Shown: positions 38,212-47,777, numbered from the stretch's first letter. The stretch: 64,000 nucleotides of DNA from Rhabdothermincola salaria (GCF_021246445.1 NZ_JAJQXW010000003.1:186001-250000), one strand, 5' to 3'. Numbers and translations are program-made. Notes: generated from the sequence alone by a model not told the origin.

Positions 38212-40713
38212 CTACGTGCGGAGCCGGCGGACCAGCTCGGGCAGGCCCGGGGTGGGGCGACGCAGGACCACGTGCGCCTCTCCGATCTCCACCGCGCGGG
38301 CGGTGGCCGCCACTGGTGCGAGGTGCAGCTCGACGACCTCGGGCAGCTCGTCGGCGACCACACCCACCCGCACCAGGAGGTCCTCCAGGCGATCGACCGC
38401 CAGCGGCGGCGAACCGCGATGGCCCAACAGCAGGGGGGCGAGGCGCAGCGAGCGCACGAGCTCGGCGGCATCGCGCTCGGTGAGCGGCACGATCCGCGAC
38501 GCACGGTCGCCGACGAGCTCGGCCACCTCGCCCCCCATGGCCAGGGTCACCAACGGCCCGAACGCCCGATCCTGGACGACACTGACGGTGGTGACCACCC
38601 CCTCGCCCCCGACGTCGCGAGCGTCGGTTCCGGCGGCGACGGCGATCCCGTAGCCGCGCAGCAGGGAACGGGCGGTGGCCGCGTCGAGGACCACCTCGCC
38701 GTCCGCCCCGGCGAGGGCCTCGTCGACGAGACGGCGGGCGGTGGCCCGGTCGAGGCCGTCGGGCTCCGGCACCGGCCCCGGCTCCCGGCGCCGCCAGTCG
38801 GCGTAGCCGGCCACGCGCGCCAGGGCCGCCGACGCGGCCACGGGCGAGTCGAACACGGGGACGCGTGGCTGGTCGCGCTCGTCGAGCAGGGCCGCAGGGG
38901 GGCACGACGCCGAGAGGTGGGTCACGACGACCGGCTTGTCGCCGGCGGAGGCGGCGGCCCGGATGGCCTCGGCGATCGCCTCGTGGTCGCCACCGATGGG
39001 CGGGGTCACCACCACGTGCACCATGTCGGTGGTGTCGTCGGCGAGAACCCGGCCGATGGCGTCGGCGTACTGGGCGGCCTCGGCCAGCACCGGCAGGGGC
39101 AGCACCCCGCTCGCTGCGGGCACCGCCCACGCCGCCAGCTCGCCGGTGCCACCGGCCTCCGGGCCCAGGTCGGCCAGGCGGAGGCCCGCGGCCAGCGTGG
39201 CATCGACGGCGAGCAGCCCCACCCCGCGGGCGTTGGCCACCACCGCCACGCGGTCGCCCCGCGGTAGCGGCTGGTCCACCAGCACCGAGGCGACATCGAA
39301 GAGCTCGTCGATGGTGTCGACGCGCACGACCCCGGTCTGGGCGAACAGGGCGTCGACCGGCCCGTCGGGGCCGCCGCCGTCGGGGGCGCCCCGCCGTCGG
39401 CCCGACTTCACCGCCACGACCGGCTTGCTGGCCGACACCCGGCGGGCGATGCGGGCGAACTTCCGGGGGTTCCCGAAGCTCTCGAGGTGCAAGCAGATGA
39501 CGGCCGTGTCCGGGTCGTCCTCCCAGTACTGCAGCAGGTCGTTGCCGCTCACATCGGCCTTGTCGCCGACGGAGGCGAACGAGGACACGCCGAGGCCCCG
39601 GCGCGTGGCCCACTCGAGCAGGGCCATGCCCACCGCCCCCGACTGGCTCTGGATGCCCAACCGCCCCCGGGGTGGTTGCACCGGGACGAAGGTCGCGTGC
39701 AGGCCGAGGTGGGTGTTGACCACGCCCATGGAGTTGGGCCCCACGATGCGCAGGCCGCCGCGCCGGGCCGCGGCGAGGACCTGGCGCTCCCTCTCGGCAC
39801 CCTCCGGGCCCGTCTCGGCGAACCCCGTCGAGATGATCACCAGCCCCATGACCCCCTTCTCGGCACACTGGGCGACCACCCCGGCCACCGCCTCGGCCGG
39901 GGTGGCGATCACGGCCAGATCGACCTCGCCGGGGACGGCCAGCACGTCGGGATGAGCGGGAACGCTGGCCACGTGGGAGGTGTTGGGGTTCACCGGGTGG
40001 ACGGGTCCGGCGAACCCGCCCGCCAGCAGGTGGGTGAAGAGGCGGTAGCCGGTGGAGTCCGGGTCGGCGCTGGCCCCGATGACCGCAACCGAGGACGGCC
40101 GCAGGATCCGTTCGATCGATCGGGCCTCGGCCCGGTGCTCGCGGCGCTCGACCGCGTCGCGAGCTGCGTCGGTGGAGGCGATGGGGAACTCGACCTCCAC
40201 CACGCCGTCGGCGAAGCGGTCGACGGTCTGGTAGCCGGCGTCGTGGAAGACCCGGATCATCCGCCGGTTGTCGGGCAGGGTCTGGGCCACGAAGCGCCCG
40301 ATGCCGTTCTCGCGTCCGGCGGCGGCGAGGTACTCGAGCATCACGGTCCCCAGGCCCCGGCCCTGGTGGTGGTCGTCGATCGTGAACGCCACCTCGGCGT
40401 CGGGGCCGACCTCGCCCACCGGGCGGTCGTCGAGGCGGTCGTAGCGGGCCACGGCGATGATCTCGCCCCCCACCACGGCCACCAACGCCACCCGCGCCTC
40501 GAAGTCGACGGTCGTGAAGAAGCGGACCTCGTCGTCGGTGAGCTCGCTCTTGGGGGAGAAGAACCGGTAGTAGCGGGTCTCGCGGGACAAGCGGTGGAAG
40601 AACCGCAGGTAGGCCTCGGTGTCGCTCGGGAGGATGGGGCGGATGTGGACGGTGCCACCATCGGCGAGGACGACGTCGAAGTCCCAGTGGGGCGGGAAGG
40701 GCGTCGCGGTCAC
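38212..40713 (-). CDS. GNAT/ADP-forming acyl-CoA synthetase fusion, Pat-type protein acetyltransferase
   Basis: An 833-residue fusion. An N-terminal GNAT domain (about 1-185; 'HHQGRGLGTVMLEYLAAAGR' is the acetyl-CoA loop) is followed by an NDP-forming acyl-CoA synthetase-like part: a CoA-binding Rossmann domain ('VAVIGASADPDSTGYRLF', near 210), flavodoxin-like ligase domains, and an ATP-grasp-like C-terminus ('EVVLDAATARSLLRGYGI'). GNAT-first order is known for actinobacterial PatA; enteric PatZ has the GNAT last. Such enzymes acetylate and inactivate acyl-CoA synthetases. The C-terminal region has lost or shortened part of the second subdomain, in line with a regulatory rather than catalytic synthetase. 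GTG 40713 overlaps the upstream lipoprotein stop. Confidence 0.85.
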   Translation of the reverse strand: MTATPFPPHWDFDVVLADGGTVHIRPILPSDTEAYLRFFHRLSRETRYYRFFSPKSELTDDEVRFFTTVDFEARVALVAVVGGEIIAVARYDRLDDRPVGEVGPDAEVAFTIDDHHQGRGLGTVMLEYLAAAGRENGIGRFVAQTLPDNRRMIRVFHDAGYQTVDRFADGVVEVEFPIASTDAARDAVERREHRAEARSIERILRPSSVAVIGASADPDSTGYRLFTHLLAGGFAGPVHPVNPNTSHVASVPAHPDVLAVPGEVDLAVIATPAEAVAGVVAQCAEKGVMGLVIISTGFAETGPEGAERERQVLAAARRGGLRIVGPNSMGVVNTHLGLHATFVPVQPPRGRLGIQSQSGAVGMALLEWATRRGLGVSSFASVGDKADVSGNDLLQYWEDDPDTAVICLHLESFGNPRKFARIARRVSASKPVVAVKSGRRRGAPDGGGPDGPVDALFAQTGVVRVDTIDELFDVASVLVDQPLPRGDRVAVVANARGVGLLAVDATLAAGLRLADLGPEAGGTGELAAWAVPAASGVLPLPVLAEAAQYADAIGRVLADDTTDMVHVVVTPPIGGDHEAIAEAIRAAASAGDKPVVVTHLSASCPPAALLDERDQPRVPVFDSPVAASAALARVAGYADWRRREPGPVPEPDGLDRATARRLVDEALAGADGEVVLDAATARSLLRGYGIAVAAGTDARDVGGEGVVTTVSVVQDRAFGPLVTLAMGGEVAELVGDRASRIVPLTERDAAELVRSLRLAPLLLGHRGSPPLAVDRLEDLLVRVGVVADELPEVVELHLAPVAATARAVEIGEAHVVLRRPTPGLPELVRRLRT

Positions 40714-42359
40714 GGGGACAGCCACGCCCCGGCGGTGATGAGCTGGGCCGGTGTGCGGCGCCCCGGGGCGCCCTCGGGGAAGGTCCAGTCGGCCAGACCG
40801 TGCACGGAGGGGGTGGTGACGATCACGAACCGCTGGCGCACCAGGTAGACGTAGGGGAGACGATCGGCCAGCTGCTCCTGCACGACCCGGTAGGCCTCGA
40901 CCCGGGTCTCGAGGTCGGGTGCGGCCCGGCTCTCGTCGAGCGCGGCGGTGAGCGCGGCGTCGTCGTTGCGGGCGAAGTTGAGCGAGAGCTGCCCGGGCGG
41001 TCGCACCGTGCCGGCGGCGATGAAGGAGTAGGAGCGGTCGAGGGTGGGGTCGCCGAACAGGATCCACCCGGTGGCCTGGTAGTTGCCGTTGAGGGCGTCG
41101 GCGATGAGCGTCGCCTGGTCCATGGTCTCGATGACCATCTCCACGCCGATGCTGCGGAAGCGCTCCTGGGCGGCCTCGGTGACGGCCCGGATCTCGGGGG
41201 TCGACGGGATGTGGATGGTGTACGACAGCGGTTCGCCGTTCTCGGCCTGGTACTGCTCGTGGAGGCGACGGGCCTCCTCGAGGTCGTAGGCGGGGTAGTC
41301 GGTCTCGGCGAAGTAGGGCGAGGAGCGGTCGAAGGGCCCTTCGGCCGGGGGGAAGAGCCCCAGGTACCCGATCTCGGAGCTGCTCTGGCGGTCGGTGCCG
41401 GTGGCCACGATGCGCCGGGCGAGCGGGTCGTCGAAGGGGGGCGCCGCCAGGTTGAGGGCGACCATGGTCACGCTCGTGTCCTCGGGGTCGCCGGTGAAGA
41501 CCTGGAAGGTGCCGTCGCGGGCCTCCTCGGCGAGGGAGAGGATCGACGCCGGGTCGTTGGTCTCGACGACGTCCACGCTGCCCGATCGAATCGCGGCCGC
41601 TCTCGACGACGGGTCGGCGAGCACCCTGAACTCCACGGCGTCGAGGTACGGCATGCCCTCACGCCAGTAGGTCGGGTTGGCCTCGACGCGCAGGGTGGAG
41701 TCCGGCACCCAGTCCACGAACGTGAAGGGGCCGGTGCCGACCGGGTTCCGGGCGCCGTCGGGGTCGGCGAGCATGCTGGGCGCAGCCATCACCCCCGTCT
41801 GGGCCGTGAGCGTGTGATCGAAGGTCGCCCACGGTTGGTTCATCACCACCCGCACGGTGAGGGGATCGACGACCTCCACCCGTTCGACGGCCAACAGGGC
41901 GGTGGCGGTGAGCGGCGAGGCCCGATGGGCGTCGAGGTTGGTCTTCACCGCATCGGCATCGAGCGGCGTGTCGTCGTGGAACAGCACCCCTGGCCGCAGG
42001 CCGATGAGCCACTCGGTGGCATCGGGGTTCGGTTCGAGCGAGAGGGCCAGGTAGGGCTGGGGGTTCCCCTCGGGGTCGTAGGCCGCCAGTCGGTCGAAGA
42101 CGGCGTTGGCCACGATGTACGCGGAGCTGGCCCACCGGTTGGCGACCGGGTTCCACCCGTCCGTCTCGGCATTGAGGCCCACGCGCAACGTCCCCCCGAG
42201 CCGAGGCGGGTTCTCGTACTCGGCGACCTGGTCGAGGTCGACCTCGGCCGATCGGGCGGGGCCTGCGTCGGAGGAGTCCCCACCGCACGCGCCGAGCACC
42301 GACGCCGCACCGAGGCACACGCTCAGCACCCTGATGACGCAGCTGCGACTGACGCTCAC
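40710..42359 (-). CDS. ABC transporter substrate-binding lipoprotein, family 5 (oligopeptide/nickel type)
   Basis: A 549-residue SBP_bac_5 protein. It has a signal peptide with lipobox 'SVLGACGGDS' (Cys25) and the family core: 'LGGTLRVGLNAETDGWNPVA', 'WLIGLRPGVLFHDDTPLDA' and 'NPVGTGPFTFVDW'. It would bind peptides or similar solutes outside the membrane. No DppB/C/D/F permease or ATPase genes are beside it, so it is an orphan; instead its stop overlaps the Pat-type acetyltransferase start by 4 bases. GTG 42359 follows GGGAGGG at good spacing; the frame is open to 42404. Confidence 0.88.
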   Translation of the reverse strand: MSVSRSCVIRVLSVCLGAASVLGACGGDSSDAGPARSAEVDLDQVAEYENPPRLGGTLRVGLNAETDGWNPVANRWASSAYIVANAVFDRLAAYDPEGNPQPYLALSLEPNPDATEWLIGLRPGVLFHDDTPLDADAVKTNLDAHRASPLTATALLAVERVEVVDPLTVRVVMNQPWATFDHTLTAQTGVMAAPSMLADPDGARNPVGTGPFTFVDWVPDSTLRVEANPTYWREGMPYLDAVEFRVLADPSSRAAAIRSGSVDVVETNDPASILSLAEEARDGTFQVFTGDPEDTSVTMVALNLAAPPFDDPLARRIVATGTDRQSSSEIGYLGLFPPAEGPFDRSSPYFAETDYPAYDLEEARRLHEQYQAENGEPLSYTIHIPSTPEIRAVTEAAQERFRSIGVEMVIETMDQATLIADALNGNYQATGWILFGDPTLDRSYSFIAAGTVRPPGQLSLNFARNDDAALTAALDESRAAPDLETRVEAYRVVQEQLADRLPYVYLVRQRFVIVTTPSVHGLADWTFPEGAPGRRTPAQLITAGAWLSP

Positions 42360-42472
42360 ACGTGCCCTCCCACGTCGACCCCGACAGTGCCCCGCCGCGC
42401 CCACCGAGTGCCTCAGTGTGCCATAGGCAGCTCGCGCCCCGGCGGCCGACCACGGCCGCCGGGCTCAGATGC

Positions 42473-43051
42473 TCACCCGGTGAAGGAGAACCCGTCCAGG
42501 AGGACCTCGAGGCGGTCGGACTCCTCGCCGACTCGCCCGAGGTGGAGGACCTGGACCAGCCGATCGCCGTCCTGGAAGGCCACGCCGGAGGTGACCAGGT
42601 CGCCGTCGACGACCTCGAACGCCACGGCCTCGCGTCCCTGGAACGACCCGTCGGCGTCGAGCAGGGGCGACTCCGGATCCGTCGTGCCCCCCATGCCCAT
42701 CGCCGTGCCTTCCAGCAACTCGGACACCCGCTGCGGATCGACGAGGCCCGGCGGCAGCACGGTGGTGATGATGCTCAGCGCCTCCGAGTCGGTCTCCCAC
42801 GTGGAGCTCTCGGCGCTCATCGGCTCGGTGACCCCGGCGACCTGGACCGGGTCGCTGCGTCGCTCGACCTCGCCCGGGAAGGTGGCGGTGAAGCCGTCGC
42901 CGGTCACGGTGACGCCGCCGTCGGCATCGCTGGTCGCCGCGACCTCGCTGCTGGCGTCGCTGGTCGCTGCGACCCCGTCGTCGTCTCCGCCGCAGGCGGC
43001 GGTGAGGAAGAGCAGGGCAAGGGCCAGGGCGAGGAGACCACGTCGAATCAT
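42473..43051 (-). CDS. Lipoprotein of unknown function
   Basis: A 192-residue protein with a clear signal peptide and lipobox 'FLTAACGGDDDG' (Cys20), an acidic Asp/Ser/Ala linker ('AATSDASSEVAATSDADGG', which contains a doubled AATSDA unit), and a domain of about 140 residues ('VTVTGDGFTATFPGEVERR', 'SELLEGTAMGMGG', 'LVQVLHLGRVGEESDRLEV'). The fold resembles the DUF1795/PsbP-like group by eye (a beta sheet of 'TFP...' type), not certain. It is 113 bases before the family-5 lipoprotein start on the same strand order but read first, so co-transcription is unclear. Confidence 0.72.
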   Translation of the reverse strand: MIRRGLLALALALLFLTAACGGDDDGVAATSDASSEVAATSDADGGVTVTGDGFTATFPGEVERRSDPVQVAGVTEPMSAESSTWETDSEALSIITTVLPPGLVDPQRVSELLEGTAMGMGGTTDPESPLLDADGSFQGREAVAFEVVDGDLVTSGVAFQDGDRLVQVLHLGRVGEESDRLEVLLDGFSFTG

Positions 43052-43112
43052 GGCGGCCGACGGTACGCAGCCCGGCGGCGTCTCGTCGATGGGAACTTCT
43101 TCCCATCGCCCC

Positions 43113-44372
43113 TCAGCCGTTGGCCACCACGTCGGCGCCCTCGGCCGGGCCGGGGAGGCCCTCTTCGCCGGCCTCGGCGTCGTCGGGCTCGTGACCGGCC
43201 TGATGGCGCACCCACAGGGTGGACAGGAACTTGTCCACCGCCCTCACCACCCGACGGCTGCGGATGGTGGTCACCAGGTCGAACGCGTGCTGGGCGCCGT
43301 GCAGCTCGATGTAGACCACCGGGTTGTCGGAGACCGCCGCCAGCTCGTCGACGAAGCGACGGGCATCCTGGACCGGCGCCAGGGTGTCGTAGTCGCCGTG
43401 GATGACGAGGAACGGCGGCGCATCACCACGGAGGTTGTCCCGCGGGGACGCCGAGGCGAACTTCTCGGGCTCCTCGTCGAGGAACGCCTTGACGATCATG
43501 GGCTGCAGGAACCACTGCACGAACTCGTCGGGCATGGTGCCGTCGCGGTTGGTGAAGTCGTAGACCCCGTAGAAGGGCACCGCCGCCTGCACCGACGTAT
43601 CGGCGTCCTCGAAGCCGGGCTGGTACCGGGGGTCGTTCGGGGTCAGGGCGACCATGGAGGCGAGGTGCCCACCCGCGGAGCCGCCGGTGACGGCCACGAA
43701 CGAGGGGTCGACGCCGTACTCGTCGGCGTGCTCGCGGATGAAGGCCAGCGCCTGCTTGAGGTCGATGAGGTGGTCGGGCCAGGTGGCACCCGGGCTCAGC
43801 CGGTAGTTGGCGTTGAAGCACACCCAGCCCCGCTTGGCCATGGCCTTGAGCAGGGGGATGCCCTGCTCCCGCTTGTCCCCGATCACCCAGGCCCCGCCGT
43901 GGATCTGCAGCAGCGCCGGACGACGCTCACCCGGGGGCGGCGGATCGACCGGCTCGAACACGTCGAGGCGCAGCACGCGGCCGGCCACGCGGCGAAAGGG
44001 GATGTCCTTGCGTCGGCGGATCGCCAGGCGGCCCGCTTCGGGGGCCTCGTCGGTGAGCGCGGCCAACGCCTCCGAGGCCACCCCGGCAGTACCCCAGCTG
44101 CGCAGCACCATGACCACCATCGCCACCCAGTTCACCGCCGCCAGCACCAGCCCCACCCAGCCGGCCCAGTGCTGGAGGGCACCGGCCCACACCAGCGCGC
44201 CGGTGAGCACCAGCCCCACCGGCAGGAACAGCGCGGAGAGCTCGATGGTCACGGCCGACGCGAAGAACGAGGGGACGAAGAGGAGCCGGTTGCGGCGTAT
44301 GGGACGGAAGGCGTTCACGGTGAAGGCCACCGCCACGACGCTGAGCACGAGGAGCAACCACGATGCCCACAT
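43113..44372 (-). CDS. Membrane-anchored alpha/beta-hydrolase (hormone-sensitive-lipase type)
   Basis: A 419-residue protein. The first roughly 105 residues carry three or four hydrophobic helices ('WLLLVLSVVAVAFTVNAF', 'VTIELSALFLPVGLVLTG', 'VGLVLAAVNWVAMVVMVL'); a cytoplasmic or periplasmic esterase domain follows. The oxyanion 'LQIHGGAWVIG', nucleophile 'GGSAGGHLA' (GxSxG), acid in 'VIHGDYDTLAP' and His in 'HGAQHAF' complete the triad. Family: esterases/lipases on short acyl or neutral lipids. It is divergent from the WS/DGAT gene 117 bases away, so opposing hydrolysis and storage of neutral lipids may share a control region. Start ATG 44372. Confidence 0.85.
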   Translation of the reverse strand: MWASWLLLVLSVVAVAFTVNAFRPIRRNRLLFVPSFFASAVTIELSALFLPVGLVLTGALVWAGALQHWAGWVGLVLAAVNWVAMVVMVLRSWGTAGVASEALAALTDEAPEAGRLAIRRRKDIPFRRVAGRVLRLDVFEPVDPPPPGERRPALLQIHGGAWVIGDKREQGIPLLKAMAKRGWVCFNANYRLSPGATWPDHLIDLKQALAFIREHADEYGVDPSFVAVTGGSAGGHLASMVALTPNDPRYQPGFEDADTSVQAAVPFYGVYDFTNRDGTMPDEFVQWFLQPMIVKAFLDEEPEKFASASPRDNLRGDAPPFLVIHGDYDTLAPVQDARRFVDELAAVSDNPVVYIELHGAQHAFDLVTTIRSRRVVRAVDKFLSTLWVRHQAGHEPDDAEAGEEGLPGPAEGADVVANG

Positions 44373-44489
44373 CACCCCAGTGTGCCCTCGGGTGGGGGCG
44401 TTTCGCTCGGGTCGCCCGCCGGCCCGGCGACGACGCGCTCCCGGTGCAAGACTGCGCCTCCCATCCCTCCGTCGCCGAGCGAGGCACCG

Positions 44490-45887
44490 ATGCCCCAGCG
44501 ACTCAGCGGTCTCGACGCCGCCTTCTTGTACTTCGAGACGCGGTCCATGCCGATGAACGTGGCCTTCACCGCGGTGCTGGACCCGTCCACGGTGCCCGGG
44601 GGCTACTCGTTCGAGGAGATGCGCAGCCACATCGCGGCCCGTGTGCCGCTCGTCCCCAAGCTCCGGCGCAAGGTCGTCGACGTCCCGTTCCGGATCCACC
44701 ATCCGGTCTGGGTCGACGACGCCGACTATCGGCCCGAGCACCACATCCACCTGGCCCGGCTCGATCCGCCCGGCGACGAGCGGGCCCTCGCCGACTTCGT
44801 GGCCGACCTGGTGAGCCGCCCCCTCGACCGTCGCCGACCCCTCTGGGAGTTCTGGGTCGTCGAAGGCCTCGAGGGCGGGCACATCGCTCTCGCCGGCAAG
44901 GTCCACCACTGCGTGGTCGACGGCGTGTCCGGCGCCGACCTCATGCCGGCCTTCTTCGGCCTGGCCCCCGAGCCCGAGCCCATCGAGCCCCCGCAGACCC
45001 CGTCCGCCACCCTCCCGGGCGAGCTCGAGCTGCTCGGGTGGTCGATCGCCGACCGCGTGCGAGGCACGGTGGCGGGGATCGGAGCGCTGGGGCGGGTGGG
45101 CTGGGCCACCGACGCCATCCGGCGGCTCCGCCTCGAAGGCGAGCCGGCGGGAGGCACGCCGATGACCGCACCCCCGACGCCCTACAACGGGGCCATCACG
45201 GCCGGCCGTTCCATGGCCTTCGGCCGCCTGCCCCTCGACGGCGTCAAGGAGATCCGCCAGGCCACCGGCGCCAAGCTCAACGACGTGGTGCTCACCATCA
45301 CCGCCGGGGCCCTCCGTGCCCACCTGCTCGACCTCGATGCCCTCCCCGACCAGCCGCTCGTGGCCGCCGTGCCCGTGTCCGTGCGGCGCGAGGACCAGTT
45401 CGGCGACCTCAACAACATGGTGGCGGTGATGTTCGAGCCGCTGCGCACCGAGGTCGCCGACCCCCGCCGACGCCTCGAGCTCACCACCGCCGATTCGGCC
45501 GCGGCCAAGCGCGAGCAGCAGATCGTCGGCAAGTCGACCCTCGTCCAGCTCACCGAGATGGTCGACCCCCTCACGACCGGCATGGTGTGGGACCTCTACT
45601 CGCGGGCGGGCATGGCCGACCGCCACCGACCGGCGGTGAACGCCGTGGTCTCCAACGTGCCGGGTCCGCCCGTGCCCATCTACCTGGGTGGGGCCAAGGC
45701 CTTGCGGCTCTACCCGATGGGCCCGGTGGCCGAGTCGATGGGGCTCAACCTCACCGTCATGAGCTACGACGGCCACCTCGACATCGGCCTGCTCACCGCC
45801 AGCGCCCTCGTCCCCGACGCGTGGGAGGTCGTCGAGCACGTCGAAGCGGCCTACGCCGCGCTGCGCCAGGCCGTCGGCCTGGCCTGA
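44490..45887 (+). CDS. Wax ester synthase/diacylglycerol acyltransferase (WS/DGAT)
   Basis: A 465-residue acyl-CoA:alcohol/diacylglycerol acyltransferase that makes wax esters or triacylglycerol. The active-site 'HHCVVDG' (HHxxxDG, about residue 140), 'PLWEFWVVEG' and the C-terminal 'NVPGPPVPIYLGG' motif are intact. The N-terminal 'MPQRLSGLDAAFLYFET' is typical of the family and fixes ATG 44490; the frame is open far upstream without meaning. The protein is soluble or membrane-peripheral. It is followed by a fatty acyl-CoA synthetase gene and lies back to back with an esterase gene. Confidence 0.92.
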   Translation: MPQRLSGLDAAFLYFETRSMPMNVAFTAVLDPSTVPGGYSFEEMRSHIAARVPLVPKLRRKVVDVPFRIHHPVWVDDADYRPEHHIHLARLDPPGDERALADFVADLVSRPLDRRRPLWEFWVVEGLEGGHIALAGKVHHCVVDGVSGADLMPAFFGLAPEPEPIEPPQTPSATLPGELELLGWSIADRVRGTVAGIGALGRVGWATDAIRRLRLEGEPAGGTPMTAPPTPYNGAITAGRSMAFGRLPLDGVKEIRQATGAKLNDVVLTITAGALRAHLLDLDALPDQPLVAAVPVSVRREDQFGDLNNMVAVMFEPLRTEVADPRRRLELTTADSAAAKREQQIVGKSTLVQLTEMVDPLTTGMVWDLYSRAGMADRHRPAVNAVVSNVPGPPVPIYLGGAKALRLYPMGPVAESMGLNLTVMSYDGHLDIGLLTASALVPDAWEVVEHVEAAYAALRQAVGLA

Positions 45888-45926
45888 CGACCCGGCGGGC
45901 CGGATCCGGCGTTCCCCGGCGGGGGC

Positions 45927-45950
45927 GCGTCACGAACGGGGGCGTGACGC
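45927..45950. promoter_or_regulatory. Inverted repeat plus third half-site upstream of acyl-CoA synthetase gene
   Basis: GCGTCACG-N8-CGTGACGC is a perfect 8-base inverted repeat, followed at 45957-45963 by a further GCGTGAC. It lies 42 bases before the acyl-CoA synthetase start. TACGAT at 45980-45985 could be a -10 box, though that is close to the start. It could be an operator or part of a WS/DGAT terminator. Confidence 0.4.
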
Positions 45951-45992
45951 AGCCTGGCGTGACCCCGGCCACAGTGTCGTACGATCGGCCGC

Positions 45993-47624
45993 ATGGCCTA
46001 CAACTTCGCTGACATGTTCGAGCACACCGTCGACACGGTGCCGGACCGGGTGGGCATCGCGTGCGAGGGCGAGCACCGCACGCTGGCCCAGCTCGAGGAC
46101 GCCGGGAACCGCCTCGCCCACCACCTCATCGCCGCCGGCGTCCAGCCGGGCGACCACGTGGGCATCTACGGACTCAACAGCATCCAGTGGGTCGAGGCCC
46201 TGCTGGGGGTCATCAAGGCCCGAGCCGTCCCGGTCAACATCAACTTCCGGTACGTGGCCGACGAGCTGCGCTACCTGTTCGACAACGCCGACCTGGTGGC
46301 GCTGTTCTACGACGCCCAGTTCGGACCCCTCGTCGCCGACGTCCGCGACGAGCTGCCCCTCCTCAAGACCCTCGTGCGCATGGACGACGGCAGCGGCACC
46401 ACCGACGAGCTGGGCGCCACCGACCTCGCCGACGCCCTGGCCGCCAACTCCCCCGAGCGGGACTTCGGCGAACGCAGCGGCGACGACCAGGTGATCATCT
46501 ACACCGGCGGCACGACCGGCATGCCCAAGGGCGTGATGTGGCGCAGCGAGGACATCTTCTACGCCCTCGCCGGCGGCATCGACATGGCCACCCGCGAACG
46601 GGTGCCCGACGAGTACCACCACGCCCGCCAGGCGCCCGAGAAGACCCCGACGGTGATGATGAACATCCCCCCGCTCATGCACGGGGCCGCCTTCGTGGGC
46701 ACCATCGGCCAGATGCTGCAGGGCAACACCGCGGTCCTGCTGCCCAAGTTCGACCCCTACGAGGTCTGGCGCACCATCGAGCGCGAGAAGGTCAACGCCA
46801 TCCTCATCGTGGGCGACGCCATGGCCCGCCCCATGATCGAGGCGTGGGAGGACATGGACGCCAAGGGCGAGACCCCGGACATCTCGTCGCTGTTCGCCAT
46901 CTCCTCCACGGCGGCGATCTTCAGCCAGACCGTGAAGGACCGCTACCTCGACACCTTCCCGAACCTCATCATCACCGACTCCATCGGCTCCACCGAGGGC
47001 GGGTTCAACGGCACCATCGTCGTCACCAAGGGTGAGCCGCCCAAGACGGTGGGGGCCAAGAGCGGCGGGCTCAACGTCAACGCCATGAACGACACCCACG
47101 TGCTCGACGACGACCTCAACATGGTCGAGCCCGGCTCCGGGGTCATCGGTCGCCTGGCCCGGGGCGGCAACATCCCCCTCGGCTACTACAAGGACGAGAA
47201 GAAGACCGCCGAGACCTTCGTCATCGGCCCCGACGGCAACCGCTACTCCATCCCCGGCGACTTCGCCACGATCGAGGCCGACGGCACCATCACCCTGCTC
47301 GGCCGCGGCTCGGTCTGCATCAACACCGGCGGCGAGAAGGTGTACCCCGAGGAGGTCGAGCAGGTGCTCAAGTCCCACCCGGCGGTGTACGACTGCCTGG
47401 TCGTGGGGATCACCGACGACCGCTGGGGCCAGAAGGTGACCGCCGTCGTGCAACCCCGCGAGGGTGCGAGCCTGGAGCTCGAGGAGCTGGCCGCCCACGC
47501 CCGCGAGCACCTCGCCGGCTACAAGGTGCCCCGCACCCTCCACCTCGTCGACAGCATCCAGCGCTCGCCCAGCGGCAAGCCCGACTACCCGTGGGCCAAG
47601 AAGCTGGCCGAAGCGGCGAGCTGA
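45993..47624 (+). CDS. Acyl-CoA synthetase (FadD type)
   Basis: A 543-residue ANL-superfamily enzyme forming acyl-CoA from a carboxylic acid, ATP and CoA. The AMP-binding loop 'IIYTGGTTGMPKGVMW' (about 167), 'DSIGSTEGGFNGT' (aromatic/A5 region), 'YSIPGDFATIEADGTITLLG' and the C-terminal catalytic Lys in 'SPSGKPDYPWAKK' are present. The 'TTGMPKGVMW' form is typical of mycobacterial FadD17/FadD19-like enzymes that act on steroid side chains or long-chain acids; substrate inferred only. Start ATG 45993, 105 bases after the WS/DGAT gene. Confidence 0.88.
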   Translation: MAYNFADMFEHTVDTVPDRVGIACEGEHRTLAQLEDAGNRLAHHLIAAGVQPGDHVGIYGLNSIQWVEALLGVIKARAVPVNINFRYVADELRYLFDNADLVALFYDAQFGPLVADVRDELPLLKTLVRMDDGSGTTDELGATDLADALAANSPERDFGERSGDDQVIIYTGGTTGMPKGVMWRSEDIFYALAGGIDMATRERVPDEYHHARQAPEKTPTVMMNIPPLMHGAAFVGTIGQMLQGNTAVLLPKFDPYEVWRTIEREKVNAILIVGDAMARPMIEAWEDMDAKGETPDISSLFAISSTAAIFSQTVKDRYLDTFPNLIITDSIGSTEGGFNGTIVVTKGEPPKTVGAKSGGLNVNAMNDTHVLDDDLNMVEPGSGVIGRLARGGNIPLGYYKDEKKTAETFVIGPDGNRYSIPGDFATIEADGTITLLGRGSVCINTGGEKVYPEEVEQVLKSHPAVYDCLVVGITDDRWGQKVTAVVQPREGASLELEELAAHAREHLAGYKVPRTLHLVDSIQRSPSGKPDYPWAKKLAEAAS

Positions 47625-47638
47625 CCGCACCCGCCCGT

Positions 47639-47661
47639 CGCCCGGGGGGACACCCCGGGCG
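47639..47661. terminator. Hairpin after acyl-CoA synthetase gene
   Basis: CGCCCGGGG-GGACA-CCCCGGGCG, a perfect 9-base stem with a 5-base loop, lies 15 bases after the stop. A smaller palindrome (GCCACCC-AC-GGGTGGC, 47695-47710) and TACAGT (47671-47676) follow in the leader of the aldehyde dehydrogenase gene, so the hairpin probably ends one transcript before the next begins. Confidence 0.55.
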
Positions 47662-47777
47662 TAGCGGCGTTACAGTGACGAACGTGTGTCGAGTGCCACC
47701 CACGGGTGGCCGGCACGCCACCCACTCCACCACACGCCACCACGGCGGCACCCGGCCGCCGACACAGGGGGAATGCA

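Noticed and set aside
40800-44489. 1200-residue upstream extension of the WS/DGAT frame
   Set aside because: The extension is antisense to a lipoprotein and an esterase gene. WS/DGAT similarity starts at 44490.
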